64,000 nt of DNA from Daphnia carinata (Eukaryota > Arthropoda > Branchiopoda > Diplostraca > Daphniidae): assembly GCF_022539665.2 (NCBI RefSeq), contig NC_081335.1, forward strand, positions 9,522,449 to 9,586,448. Direction: 5' to 3'. Shown here piece by piece: positions 8,881 to 18,507 of this stretch (position 1 is its first letter; each line of letters opens with the position of its first letter). Position numbers and translations under genes: made by a program. The notes under the pieces are model-generated. The model searched no databases. It was not told the origin of the DNA and saw only the letters and a list, made by a program, of their open reading frames with translations.

Positions 8881-9600
8881 ATGGCTAACAGCCCGCCTGT
8901 AGCCGCTTCCCGTCCCTTTCGACCGTATGGAACGCCACCCCCATTCGATTTGGATGAATTCAAAGATTCATTCGAGATATGGCAAGCCCAATGGGACATA
9001 TTTCTGGCATTATCCACAATCGACACCGACCTGGACGCAGCTGTACGCTCGACGTACAAGGCAGATCTGCTGAAGTCCTGCCTCTCCAAGACGACCCTGA
9101 CCACCATCCTCACATCGGGACTCACCACGGCCCAACTCTTAGACCCAGACGCGATCATCAACCACCTACGAGAGCGGTGCAATGCTGGGCGAAACCACCA
9201 CGTCTGGCGACAACAATTTGCCTCGCGGAAGCAGCGAGAAAACGAAAACGCCGATGACTGGCTGTGCGATTAAAGGGACCTGGCCCGCAAGTGTGAGTTC
9301 ACGGTCGACTGTTGTGCAAGATGCGAGACAACGAGGATCTTAGGCCAGCTAGTGTACGGTGCACACAGCAGTGAGCTACGCCGGAAACTCCTCGAACAAG
9401 GCGCAGCGCTCACACCCGACCAAGCCCTAACGATCATCCGAACGGCTAAAGCAGCCTCTAAGCAAGCATCGATCCTCAAGCACGGCACGCCCACGATACA
9501 GCTAACGAGCCGCTCGGCATATAAGAAGGGGAAAGAAAGAAGGACCGAAAAAGAGGACCGAAAAAGATGGTGCGACGCCGTTCCAGGCCGTCCGCACCAT
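8881..9600 (+). pseudogene. gag: Element B Gag, with internal stop
   Basis: The ATG at 8881 opens a 130-codon frame (RPFRPYGTPPPFDLDEFKDS...) ending at TAA 9271-9273. The same frame continues with Gag-like helical sequence (ELRRKLLEQGAALTPDQAL at about 9375) up to about 9590. There the frame becomes meaningless because a deletion joins Gag to the middle of RT. No zinc knuckle or protease DTG is present. The style matches K02A2.6-type Gypsy Gag proteins of arthropods (family recall, not searched). Confidence 0.7.
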
Positions 9601-9610
9601 ACCCGCCGGA

Positions 9611-10540
9611 ATGCGATTCTTCACAGTGGTGGACGCGCTGAAGGGCTACCACCAGGTACCCCTGGACGAAGAATCCAGTGCACTGACCACCTTCTCCACA
9701 CCGTTTGGAAGGTACAAGTATCTCCGGCTCCCATTCGGAGTTACACACGCCGGGGACGACTACTGCAGGCGCGTAGCAGAGGTGTTCGACGACCTTCCGA
9801 ACAGCCGGCGGATCGTCGAAGATATTCTCGTCTTCTCCACCAATTACAAAGACCACATCGCTCTAGTCCGCCAATTATTCCGGCGCGCAGCCGACCACAA
9901 CGTAGCGCTAAACAGAGCCAAACTAATCTTTGCGGCCCCATCCGTCAAATTCGGCGGATTTATCGTGGACGCTGATGGATTCAAGCCGGACCCCGACCTA
10001 CTAAAAGCCATCAGTCACTTCCCGACACCTAAAAACGCCACCGATGTCAGGTCATTCTTCGGCCTCTGCCAACAAGTCGGAAACTTTTCCACGCGCATCG
10101 CATCCGCCCTACTGCCGTTATCACCGCTATTAAAAAAGGGGAACATATTCGAATGGACCACAAGCCACGAAACGGCATTTAAAGACGCTCGGATCGCTTT
10201 GTCTGACGTCTACGACTTGGCCTTCTATGTCACGGCCCAACCAACTGCCCTACACGTCGACGCGTCCCGCTTTTTGGGCTTAGGATTTTTACTAAAACAA
10301 CAGGACGCCGACGGCAGCTGGAGAACGGGCCAAGCCGGCTCGAGATTTCTATCATCAGCCGAATCTCGGTATGCCATGATAGAGCTGGAGTGTCTAGCGG
10401 CAGCCTGGGCGATGATCAAATGCCGCCAATTCCTGGAAGGTCTCACCACGTTTTGCCTGATCACCGACCACAAACCGCTCATACCGATACTGAACGAATA
10501 TTCGCTGGACAAAATAGACAACCGACCCCGTCATGCTTAG
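9611..10540 (+). pseudogene. pol: Element B reverse transcriptase-RNase H, N-truncated
   Basis: A 309-codon frame starting inside RT: FFTVVDALKGYHQVPLDE (RT catalytic aspartate region), then FGRYKYLRLPFGV. The normal Y-x-D-D active-site box appears as RRIVEDILVFS, so the first catalytic aspartate is replaced by E and Y by I. The connection and RNase H follow, with LHVDAS, a glutamate in MIELECLAAAWAM and LITDHKPLI. The fingers region is missing. The frame ends just after RNase H, overlapping the next frame by a few bases, where a short deletion has removed the RNase H-integrase tether. Confidence 0.8.
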
Positions 10541-11810
10541 ATTAAGAGACACCATCCTGGCCGGCTTTCCCAACGACAAGTGCAACCTGCCACTCTCACT
10601 CCGACCGTTTTGGACGGTGCGCGACCGCCTAGCAATCGATGATACAGATGGGATGATCGTCGTTGGATCCAGGGTCGTGATCCCTAAAGCACTCCAGCAA
10701 AACGTACTCAACGAGCTACTGAAGATGCAACAAGGGGCATCCAAACTTCGCCAGCGAGCCCGCTTATCAGTTTATTGGCCACATATGGATGTGGACATCG
10801 AAAATGCTGTGCGCACTAGCGACGATTGCGTTAGCCGGCTGCCATCTCTTCCAAACGAGCCACTGCGTCCACATGCCCCAGCCACGCGCCCATTCGAACA
10901 GGTATATGCCGACCTGGGAGAATGGAGAGGTCGCCAGTTTCTGGTAATAGTGGACCAATACAGCGGATGGCCCCACGTAACCATGTTTCGGGACTGCCAC
11001 ACGACAGCCCGCCGAGTCATAGACGCGGTTCGGGCCTTCTTCACCGCCGCCGGCGTCCCGGTAAAATTTTGGTCCGACGGTGGACCCCAGTTCATCGCCG
11101 CAGAATTCAGAAAGTTCCTACAGGATTGGGGAGTCTACGCCGGCATCTCGTCACCTCACTACACCCAATCGAACAGAATCGCCGAGGCCGGTGTCAAAGC
11201 AATGAAGCAGCTCATCAAAGCTTCATGGAAATCCGGATCGTTCGACCAGGACACGTTCGACAGGGCCCTCCTCTTATTCCGCAACGCGCCACGCGCCAGC
11301 GCAGCATCGCCAGCGCAGTTGATCTTCAACCGCCCGGTGCGCGACAGACTTCCGGCCCACCGCCGATCATTCGCCCCCAAATGGCAGCGCTCTGCCGACA
11401 CCATGGGAAAACGAGCGAGACGAGCCAAGGCGGTCCAAATCGAACCCTTCAACAGGACAGCCCACCAGTTACCGCCGCTAGAAGTAGGAAATCACGTGGT
11501 GGTGCAGCATCCGGCCACCAAGTGCTGGGCCACACCGGGCATCATCGTAGAAATCGGCCCAAACCGAGACTACATGGTGAAAACTCCAGCCGGTCGACTA
11601 TACCGCCGCAACCGACGTTTTCTCCGCAAACGAATCCCGGTAATGCCCGGCTCGACGGAACCTGATTTGGTCCCACCCCATCCGAACATCCCCGAAGCGT
11701 CGGTACCGCCGCCGCAACCCTCACAGCAAAACAACAGCTGCCCATCACGTCGCTCAACCAGACGCCCGGTGCCGACAAGAAAATACCCAGCCAGTACGTG
11801 GACCAAATAG
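10533..11810 (+). pseudogene. pol: Element B integrase, near full length but zinc-binding box degraded
   Basis: A 425-codon frame. The HHCC region is damaged: QGASKLRQRARLSVYWPHMD lacks the upstream histidines and only the last cysteine (SDDC) remains. The catalytic core has Y-A-D-L, then WSDGGPQF, then a glutamate in RIAEAGVKAMKQL, giving a DDE set. A basic C-terminal domain follows (VGNHVVVQHP...GPNRDYMVKTP...YRRNRRFLR). The N-terminal methionine is an artefact of the upstream deletion. This is the best preserved part of element B. Confidence 0.8.
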
Positions 11811-11898
11811 ACCAGTGACTTGAAATAGAGAGTGACTTGTATCCCCCCAGGCCCATGTACACCCTCGGCTTTCGAAGAAAAAAATAAAAATAGGGACA

Positions 11899-12092
11899 TG
11901 TGATGACTCCGTTTAGCATTAACTCGCGGTAGCCACCAAGCGGAGAGGGTAAACGGTAATCATCGTAAGAGATCCCACCTCACACGGGAAATCAGTCTGG
12001 TATGATCTAATACAAGTATCACACACCAATTCAACTCTCGCCTCTCTATCTTATTTCACTACTATTCGGCGCAGCCTGAATAGGTTATCACA
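11899..12092 (+). repeat. 3' LTR of element B
   Basis: 194 bp with the same ends as the 5' LTR, preceded by a purine-rich tract (AAAAAAATAAAAATAGGGA, about 11878-11896) that would serve as polypurine tract. Confidence 0.92.
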
Positions 12093-12310
12093 GGTTCCAT
12101 TTGTTAAGACCGCTAATAGGAAAATTTGGGCACGTGGTAAAACTACCGCTGCAGCCACACAACACCCACCGTCTGTTTATGCTAGGCTAGCTTCACGTTT
12201 TTCTCCTGCAAAATCACCTGTGAAAAGTGAATCAAAGACCAGTTTTCTCTCGAACACACTTCTGAGCCTTTTCCGAAAGAAGAACGCAGTGAATAGACGA
12301 TCACCTCAAC

Positions 12311-13203
12311 TTGAGTCTCCATCACCTATACCACGAAATTCAGTGCAACCCGACCAGAGTGTTCCCGACACCGTCGAGTCCAATTCCATCGCTGATACTA
12401 GCACTCAAGTGCCTCAAGGAAAGGGAGCTGGATTTCCAATCGCCCGATCCGAAAATCTGGGACCAGCTGATCCAGCTGCTAAACGATTTCGGACTGAGGC
12501 GCCGACCACAGGACAAACCGTAGCTGCTGACGGACGTGGAAACACCGACGATATTCCTGAAATACTTAACTGCGATTCAGGAAGTGAGAGCCAGTGGGCA
12601 GATAAAGAGGACAACGCGGAAGGCAGATCAACAAGCATCCGAGCTGACGACGTCCTTTACGACGTATGCGAGGCAGTTTACGACGTTCCTGTTGGGACAG
12701 ACGTACAGCATAGCCGAATTAGAGACACTCGTGCCCGTGAAAGACAAGGACCTTCAGCTTCATTCCCAGGGAGGCGACACTAAACAGCGAGGGAGGAAGG
12801 ACAATGCGAGTTGCTCATCCTGGAAATACCAGAATTTTCGACCCGTCTGGAGGAAACTGTGTTGGACTTTCAACTGAAACTCCTAACGGACTTACTAAAC
12901 CTAGTCTCATTCCTGAGAAAGCTACAATCCATAACGAGCCTGGAACCACTGTTACCGGAACTGATATCGCTGGGGAACAAATTGAGCCATTTCCGAAGAG
13001 TAACACGGCAGTGCCACAAGCAACTATCAATAATCATCAAAGACGTTCTTACCCAGACCGCCAAACAATTGAAACAGTTGCTATCATCCATTCAGGAGAA
13101 CCAGGAAGAACTGCAGTCCACTCCAGCTCGTCAGACAACGCAAGAACCGAAAAACAAGCGCCAGACAGGACGACTACGATTTCGAAACCGTCGATACAAC
13201 TAG
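12311..13203 (+). pseudogene. Element A ORF1b, leucine-rich frame overlapping ORF1
   Basis: In the +1 frame relative to ORF1 there is a long frame with one stop (TAG at 12521-12523) between 12311 and about 12781. After the indel that shifts ORF1, the leucine-rich sequence continues in the correspondingly shifted frame to 13203. It contains helical-looking stretches such as LTDLLNLVSFLRKLQSI and AKQLKQLLSSIQENQEEL. Relative frame, position within ORF1 and composition are the same as the 252-codon overlapping ORF of element C. Sequence similarity between the two is weak by eye. Confidence 0.5.
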
Positions 13204-13312
13204 CTGATCAAAACTTGTCGAGTCCCGACCAATTTCGAACCGCGTCCCAGGCACCGCTCAAACTCGGCATTGTAGAGCCCCAAATTCCCCTATAACTTTT
13301 TTTACCAACAAT

Positions 13313-14190
13313 ATGGCTTACTCTTATTCCCCTACCAGAGCAGCTACAGTTAATGATTTAAACGATTTGCAAAACAACCAGCATGCCTTTTCACGTTTGC
13401 AATTACTTCCTCCTTTTTCCGGTAGTCCAATTTCTCGCTTTGACTCTTGGTTAGAATTTCGAAATTAGAATTGGTTTAGAATTCTTTTGAGAGCATAGTT
13501 GATGGGGCAGGATGGTCTGAAGGAAAAATTATTCAGATGCTGCGTGCAAAATTAACAGATAGAGCTTTTTTAGTCATACAACCCATAATCAGGAAACATC
13601 CATACGACTATGATTCCATTAAAGAAGCTTTGCTCAATCACTTCCATGGGCATGAAAATGTTGATGTCTACATTAAGAAATTCAATAAAGCCAAACGTAA
13701 ACCTGGAGAAAAGATAATAGATTATGGTCATCGCTTACAAGAAATTTTTAAAAGGGCATATCCTGATGGTTATGCAGAAAAATCTTTCGCAGTCATCCTC
13801 ATGCAGAAATTTATTGAGGGATTAGATTCAAAGTTGCAAACTAAAGTCCGATATAAGGAATTCAAAGATTTTCACGAACTCGCAGCAGCAACACGCGTTT
13901 ATACCGTTCGGTTGGAGGCTTTAGAAACAGACAACGAGAAGCATGAATTTGTTTGGGCAACTGACGAATCTTTTGGCACAAAAGATTCAGAATTAAAAGA
14001 ACTTAAGCAAATGTTGATTGATCAGAAGGAAATTGTAAACAATGCCATTGCTAATATTTGCTATAGCCATAAGCAAGAGGATAATCCAAAGTCAGAGAAA
14101 GATCAGATTAAGGATGTTCTTCACGAACTCACACAGGCTGTAAAACAACTCCAACAGGATAAGAAAGATTATTCTCCTGCTCCACGGTAG
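13313..14190 (+). pseudogene. gag: Element A Gag (left copy), frameshifted and lacking nucleocapsid
   Basis: The ATG at 13313 opens a frame with LLPPFSGSPISRFDSWLEF, the counterpart of FSGSPAVRFNRWIKLF in element C. Stops follow at about 13467 and 13498 around a small duplication, and capsid sequence resumes in another frame (MLRAKLTDRAFLVIQPI at 13537). It then stays open for 217 codons through KAKRKPGEKIIDYGHRLQEI and a glutamine/lysine-rich tail. It ends at TAG 14188-14190, created where about 640 bp (zinc knuckles and protease active site, still present in the right arm) were deleted. Confidence 0.8.
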
Positions 14191-14808
14191 GGGAGAAGAA
14201 ATTACATACGCTGGGAAGAGTTATTTTACCCGTTCGATACGGAGAGTCAGTTTTTAAGCAAAAATTTATTGTTACTAATGGTGTTTCTTAGGACTGTATC
14301 CTAGGATGGGATGCAATCCAGAAACACGGATTTCGGCTTGATGGAGAAGCCAGAAGTATTTACCTAGTAAGGGATGAGCAGGGATCAGCCATTTTTAAGG
14401 TACCAGACATGGCAGTTACAACGGTCAAAAAGACGACGTTTTCTCGTCAGACGTCGATGGTAATTGCAGCGCAGATGAAAGGTTCATTTCCGTATGTCCC
14501 ACCTAATACAGCATTTTTATTTACCCTCAGCAGACATTTTACCAGTAGGCATTTTTATAGAAGAATTTATAGGAAACGTATCGGGAGATGGAACTTATAG
14601 CATTATGGTCGAGAATCATTCGCTACATCAAATTAAAATTCCCAGAAACACTGAATTAGGAGTAATTGAAGTAATTGATAAAGTTATCGGAAACATTCCC
14701 TTAGATAAATTAGAAGATATACCTAAAGCAGAAGCTGAGCCAGTTTTAATTTCAGAAGTCGACTCTGAATTTCAAGCCAATTTCAAGCACCACTCTCAAA
14801 ATTATTAG
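14191..14808 (+). pseudogene. pro: Element A protease C-terminal remnant (left copy)
   Basis: The sequence begins at the deletion joint and retains GWDAIQKHGFRLDGEA and the later FSRQTSMVIAAQMKGSFPY region, broken by a stop near 14290 and a frameshift near 14520. The DTG active site is missing. The equivalent right-arm region is 61533-62150. Confidence 0.7.
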
Positions 14809-14822
14809 ATGACTTCCACGAC

Positions 14823-15974
14823 TTGTTCGCGTCCGAAAATTCGGAATTAGGGAACACAAACCTTATAAAACACACAATTGATACACAAGGACGAGGCCCC
14901 ATTAGACAACGCCCATACAGAATAGCAAACAGCCAAAGGAAATTATTAGATGATAAAATACAAGAAATGCTTGATGCAGATGTAATTCAATATTCGCATT
15001 CTCCATGGGCTTCACCCGGTTTTAGTAGAAAAGAAATGTGGAGAAGTAAGATTTTGCGTTGATTACAGGAAATTAAAATTATTACTAAAAAAGATTCATT
15101 CCCGATGCCTAGGATAGATGAAACATTAGACAAATTATATGGAAAGAAATTTTTTACAACCCTTGATTTAGCTTCAGGCTATTGGCAAATTCAAATTGTT
15201 GATCCAGCTATTGAAAAAACAGCGTTTGTAGTAGAAAACAACCTCTACGAATTTAAACGTATGGCATTTGGCTTGTGCAAGGCACCTGCCACATTTCAAC
15301 GACTAATGAATTATGTACTGAAAGACGTTTTAGGAAGTAAAGCATTAGTTTATCTGGATGATGTTATAATCTTTTCAGACACTTTCGAAGATCATCTACG
15401 CGATATCTGACAGATTTTCTATTTATTGAGAAATGCAAATTTAAAATTAAAACTAAATAAATGCCAATTTATTAAACGCTCAGTAAATTATTTAGGCCAC
15501 GTAATATCGACCGATGGCATTAAGCTTGATCTAAGTAAAATTGATAAAATAGTAAATTATAAAACACCTGTTTCAGTAGATGAAGTCAGATCATTTCTCG
15601 GATTAGCTGGATATTATAGAAGATTTATTAAAGATTTTGGATCAATTGCTAAGCCGTTGACTAGATTAACCCATAAAGATCTTAGCCGGAAGCCTTTTAA
15701 CTGGGGACCCGTAGAACAAGTTGCTTTCGAGAAATTGCGCAATTCTCTAGTAACACCACCGGTTCTTGCTTATCCCAATTTCAATGAAAAATTAATACTT
15801 TTCACGGATGCCTGCGATTACGGCATTGGAGCAGTGCTATCCCAAATTCAAAATGGATACGAACATCCCATAGCCTACTTCAGTAGACAGTTAACAAAAG
15901 CAGAATCGAATTATAGTACGACAGAGAGGGAAGCCTTAGCGATCGTAGATGCCATCAAGCATTTTAGGCATTAA
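14823..15974 (+). pseudogene. pol: Element A reverse transcriptase-RNase H (left copy)
   Basis: RT motifs in order: INSQ-like region and VIQYSHSPWASP, a frameshift after SPWASP (about 15025), then FTTLDLASGYWQIQI, FKRMAFGLCKAPATFQRLMN and LVYLDDVIIFSDTF with an intact YLDD box. A stop at 15408 (TGA) interrupts it. The thumb/connection (VRSFLGLAGYYRRFIKDFG) and RNase H (FTDACDYGIGAVL, TTEREALAIVDAI) follow, to a stop at 15972. The frameshift after SPWASP is shared with the right arm; the TGA at 15408 is not. Confidence 0.85.
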
Positions 15975-15977
15975 CTA

Positions 15978-16535
15978 TTGGATAAACCTTTTGAAATTAT
16001 CAGTGACCATCGTCCCTTGCAATGGCTTAAAGAACAAAAGGATAATAATGGTAGATTAGGAAGATGGGCTATACTATTGGCCGCAACGAATTATGAATTA
16101 AAATATAGACCGGGACGTGTTCATCAAAACGCAGATTGCCTGTCACGCTTAAAAGTAGCTAGTCTCCAAACAGGAAGCAATGTTACCTTAATTTGCGAGA
16201 AACAATTGGAAGACGACCTTTGCATAGCCATTCGTAATTATTTGGATAACGGAGAACTTGAGGAACCTTTTCCTCAATCTAAACCAGATTGGGTAAAGGA
16301 AATTGATTATTTTGAAGTTATTGACGGTACACTTTACCGGCACGTGCTGCCATCTGCCGATAGTAAAAGAAACGAAACTAACCATCAGTTAGTATTGCCT
16401 GCATCGTTACGCCATCTAGTGCTCGAAACAAAGTCCCTCGCTCGAAACAAAGTCAACGATCACATAACGAACCGACATGTATTTAACAGCAAGAAAGTTC
16501 AAAGGGGGATTCACAACGCTTCCAACAGTTGTTGA
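15978..16535 (+). pseudogene. pol: Element A RNase H end and truncated integrase (left copy)
   Basis: In the pol frame after the stop at 15972: ISDHRPLQWL (RNase H), then YRPGRVHQNADCLSRL, then the start of the integrase zinc domain up to SLRHLVLE. At about 16430 the sequence jumps to the pol C-terminal tail. About 1.46 kb of integrase present in the right arm (58.3-59.77 kb) is deleted, with a short CTCGAAACAAAGTC repeat at the joint. This copy cannot encode integrase. Confidence 0.8.
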
Positions 16536-16668
16536 GTTTACTCCGAACACACAGTGTTCTGAATAGAAACTCTGCTAGAAAATCAAGAATGGGCCCGTGC
16601 GCCAACTCTAACATCAGCAAGCCCAGGCAGCTTCCGAATGGCTAAGTGCCGACGACCAGGCCGCCAAA

Positions 16669-17127
16669 GTGATGATACCGATGGTTGCCGTCCCGGTGTA
16701 CGATTGGTCGCAGCTCCCGGCGAAGACGGTCGAGGTTAGCCAGACGTCACGGTCCCCGGAGCTCGACGACATCAAATCATGGGAGATCGAGCGTCAGCGT
16801 TGCGAGCGCCGTGTCGAAGAACGAACGGCCTCGCTCACCCGTAAATTGAACACTGATCTTTACGCCGAAGATTGGGGAGGAGCTTTCAACACCCTAAAGC
16901 TCATTTTGGACTTGGATCCCGCTAAGCGACACCCCCCCCCTTGTTTAACTGGTCGCCGGACCTGTGGGACCCAGGCAGAAAATGTCAGAGGCGCAACGGC
17001 CCTAACACCCCCCATTGAACACACCATGAAGGAAAAGGAACGAGAAGGACCAACGACGACAAGGGAAATCTTTATTTACTCCCCCAGTAGAAATGTGCTT
17101 ATTTCCCTTATTATAACTCGAACATAG
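16669..17127 (+). CDS. Element A accessory ORF 1, unidentified
   Basis: Open from ATGATG at 16669 for 152 codons. The core reads YDWSQLPAKTVEVSQTSRSP, then a charged helical stretch (EIERQRCERRVEERTASLTR), then AEDWGGAFNTLKLILDLDPA with KRHPPP after it. The tail after that is probably read-through. The right-arm copy has the same protein starting further upstream, because the left copy lacks one A near 16610; conversely the right copy gains a T that shifts its end. It shares the W-A-IL-LDP-R-PPP pattern with accessory ORF 2. It lies between pol and env; function unknown. Confidence 0.5.
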   Translation: MMIPMVAVPVYDWSQLPAKTVEVSQTSRSPELDDIKSWEIERQRCERRVEERTASLTRKLNTDLYAEDWGGAFNTLKLILDLDPAKRHPPPCLTGRRTCGTQAENVRGATALTPPIEHTMKEKEREGPTTTREIFIYSPSRNVLISLIITRT

Positions 17128-17408
17128 TATAGAGCTATATCCCAAAATTTTTTCCCCCTTTCACATTATGCTCCCTATCTTTACGCTAGGAATAAAGAAG
17201 TAGAATTGCATATATTTTGGCTAGCTTTCTCTATAAAAGAAGGGGTTTAAATACGAGAATAAAATAGAGCATTCAGACATAAATGAAATAAAAGATAGTA
17301 AAATGAAATTATGATTTGCATCTTATCCGCCTTTTAAAACAATAATTTTCTCTTAAAGAAAACCAAGAGAAAAAAAGGGGAAATACATATCCTTGGTACG
17401 TGTGTTAG

Positions 17409-17462
17409 TGGCGGCTGAGCCGAGGCTCGAACCCGAAACTCTCGAGTGTTGGTCGAGTGCAA
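17409..17462 (-). pseudogene. Truncated tRNA-like sequence
   Basis: Minus strand: CTCGACCAACACTCGAG resembles an anticodon arm, followed by a T-arm-like CGGGTTCGAGCCTCGG with a B-box GGTTCGAGCC. The D-arm side is deleted here (38 bp relative to the right arm); the fuller partner is at 57266-57342. Confidence 0.4.
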
Positions 17463-17600
17463 TACCCAGTGTAACTCTAAAATTCGAAACAGGATAAATA
17501 AAATTTTAATATTTATGGTTAATCAACCCACATAATAGTAATTAGGGAATAGTTAACCTCACTAACTCCCGAGGAATCTACCAGTAGATTTCTTAGTCAG

Positions 17601-17678
17601 GGTAACGGCGTGATTCGAACCTAGGACTCCCGAGTCCCAGTTAGAAGCTAAAACATTGCGCCATACAGCAAACGCCCA
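17601..17678 (-). pseudogene. tRNA-like sequence with A- and B-box
   Basis: Minus strand contains TGGCGCAATG (A-box-like) and GGTTCGAATCA (B-box). The GGGCGTTT start can pair partly with ACGCC near the end. The anticodon arm is weak, so a tRNA-derived or decayed gene is more likely than a working tRNA. The right-arm partner is 57034-57107. Confidence 0.4.
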
Positions 17679-17851
17679 TATCCCGAATCTTTCATCAGCC
17701 GCTATCCCCATCACGCATAATTAACCATACTCAATTGTAAGAGCACCACACTTCGTCACTCTTCTTTCACTTTTCTTCTTTCCCTTTCATCAATTAACAA
17801 ACGGGAGTAAACTAACTATAAAAAAAGAGAAGGGAAGAAAAACGAACCGTG

Positions 17852-18034
17852 ATGCGCCCTTTGAAGAACGCTATCCGACCCTCTACAGCAATAAATAATT
17901 CCCCTCAAGCAAACGTCAAAGAAAACGGACACCTGTTGAAACAATCGAGTGACGCCTCAAGAAACTTAGTGTTAAACTCGGACATTTTAACAAAAACAAT
18001 AAGAGAGGCCGAAAACTACAAATGGGAGGTTTGA
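17852..18034 (+). CDS. Small ORF conserved in both arms, unidentified
   Basis: 60 codons from the ATG at 17852 (MRPLKNAIRPSTAINN...), ending just before a TATA-like promoter. The right-arm frame (56677-56862) is intact too, with several substitutions, which argues mildly for coding. No motif recognised; it may be non-coding leader. Confidence 0.3.
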   Translation: MRPLKNAIRPSTAINNSPQANVKENGHLLKQSSDASRNLVLNSDILTKTIREAENYKWEV

Positions 18035-18035
18035 C

Positions 18036-18043
18036 TATATAAG
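18036..18043 (+). promoter_or_regulatory. TATA-box candidate upstream of accessory ORF 2
   Basis: TATATAAG follows GGTTTGAC, and about 30 bp downstream lies ATCAATTC, an arthropod initiator-like site. It is retained in the right arm (56668-56675, minus). It would place a transcript start about 70-80 nt before the ATG of accessory ORF 2. Confidence 0.4.
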
Positions 18044-18144
18044 TCAACGGGTCTTGAACGCTAAACCTCCACTATCAATTCATCGACGCTGCCGATCGTC
18101 AGCACTACTACAGCTGCCAAACGGTGATTCAACAACTTCGCGAG

Positions 18145-18507
18145 ATGGCCGAAGACTATTCACGAAGACCGCCATTACACCATTCTAAGCGAGTTTGCCG
18201 CGGTATCAACTCCCGAAATTCCGTGGTATTGATGGAAGCTACCAGCACTACTTCGACAAAGAAGGAAAAAGGCCGGGCCGTATGGGCAGCCCTTGACAAC
18301 CGGCGCCCATTCCGAACAAGATTGATGGATCTCCAGCACCATTTTCAAAACCGCTGGAGGATAGTTCGTGTAACAAAAACTCGGACGGAAGAACTCGTCC
18401 AGCTGATCGAGCAAGGAGAATGGCGCGAGGCAACCGAGATGTTTACTTCTATTCTCAATTTGGATCCTGAAACCCGCCGCCCCAACCCGCCGCCGGAAGA
18501 AAATTAA
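18145..18507 (+). CDS. Element A accessory ORF 2, unidentified
   Basis: 120 codons from the ATG at 18145 (a GTG at 18124 is in frame upstream). The N-terminus is basic (RRPPLHHSKRVCRGI), the middle threonine/serine-rich, then GRAVWAALDNRRPFRTRL. The helical C-terminus reads EQGEWREATEMFTSILNLDP, followed by ETRRPNPPPEE. The C-terminal pattern matches accessory ORF 1 (W-A-IL-LDP-R-PPP), suggesting two paralogues in one element. The right copy has a TGG to TGA change in the EW motif. No known family recognised. Confidence 0.5.
   Translation: MAEDYSRRPPLHHSKRVCRGINSRNSVVLMEATSTTSTKKEKGRAVWAALDNRRPFRTRLMDLQHHFQNRWRIVRVTKTRTEELVQLIEQGEWREATEMFTSILNLDPETRRPNPPPEEN

Larger units (their letters stand above)
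8313..12092 (+). mobile_element. Element B: complete small Gypsy retrotransposon
   Basis: Two 194-bp LTRs (8313-8506 and 11899-12092) begin TGTGATGACTCC and end ATCACA. The 5-bp duplication GGTTC is at 8308-8312 and 12093-12097. The interior is 3.4 kb. The LTRs differ at only a handful of sites, so insertion is fairly recent compared with its decayed host element A. It is internally deleted (no protease, no N-terminal RT), so it probably moved in trans or was damaged after insertion. Confidence 0.93.
8012..13295 (+). pseudogene. Element A ORF1, broken by element B and a frameshift
   Basis: The ORF starts with ATG ATG at 8012, 20 nt after the PBS. It runs open to 8312, where element B is inserted, and resumes in frame at 12098 after the GGTTC duplication, then runs open to a TAA at 12781-12783. 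The same type of serine/proline/threonine-rich sequence then continues open in another frame from before 12804 to 13295, so one base appears lost near the AAA run at 12782-12784. The motif FSPAKSPVK matches FSPKKSPTK in ORF1 of element C. The stop lies 17 nt before the gag ATG. Function unknown. Confidence 0.65.
17128..17848 (+). other. Non-coding interval with two antisense tRNA-like sequences
   Basis: AT-rich sequence between accessory ORF 1 and the next small ORF. I see no coding signal beyond short frames. It contains tRNA-like sequences on the minus strand at 17409-17462 (truncated) and 17601-17678, listed separately. Confidence 0.6.

Noticed and set aside
10922-11665. 247-codon plus-strand ORF within element B integrase
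   Set aside because: A +1-type shadow of the integrase frame; arginine/proline-rich composition is a by-product of GC-rich codons. Unlike ORF1b, no second element supports it.
17807-18034. Start of a host gene with a 60-codon ORF
   Set aside because: It lies inside element A between pol and env and is kept only as a low-confidence small ORF.
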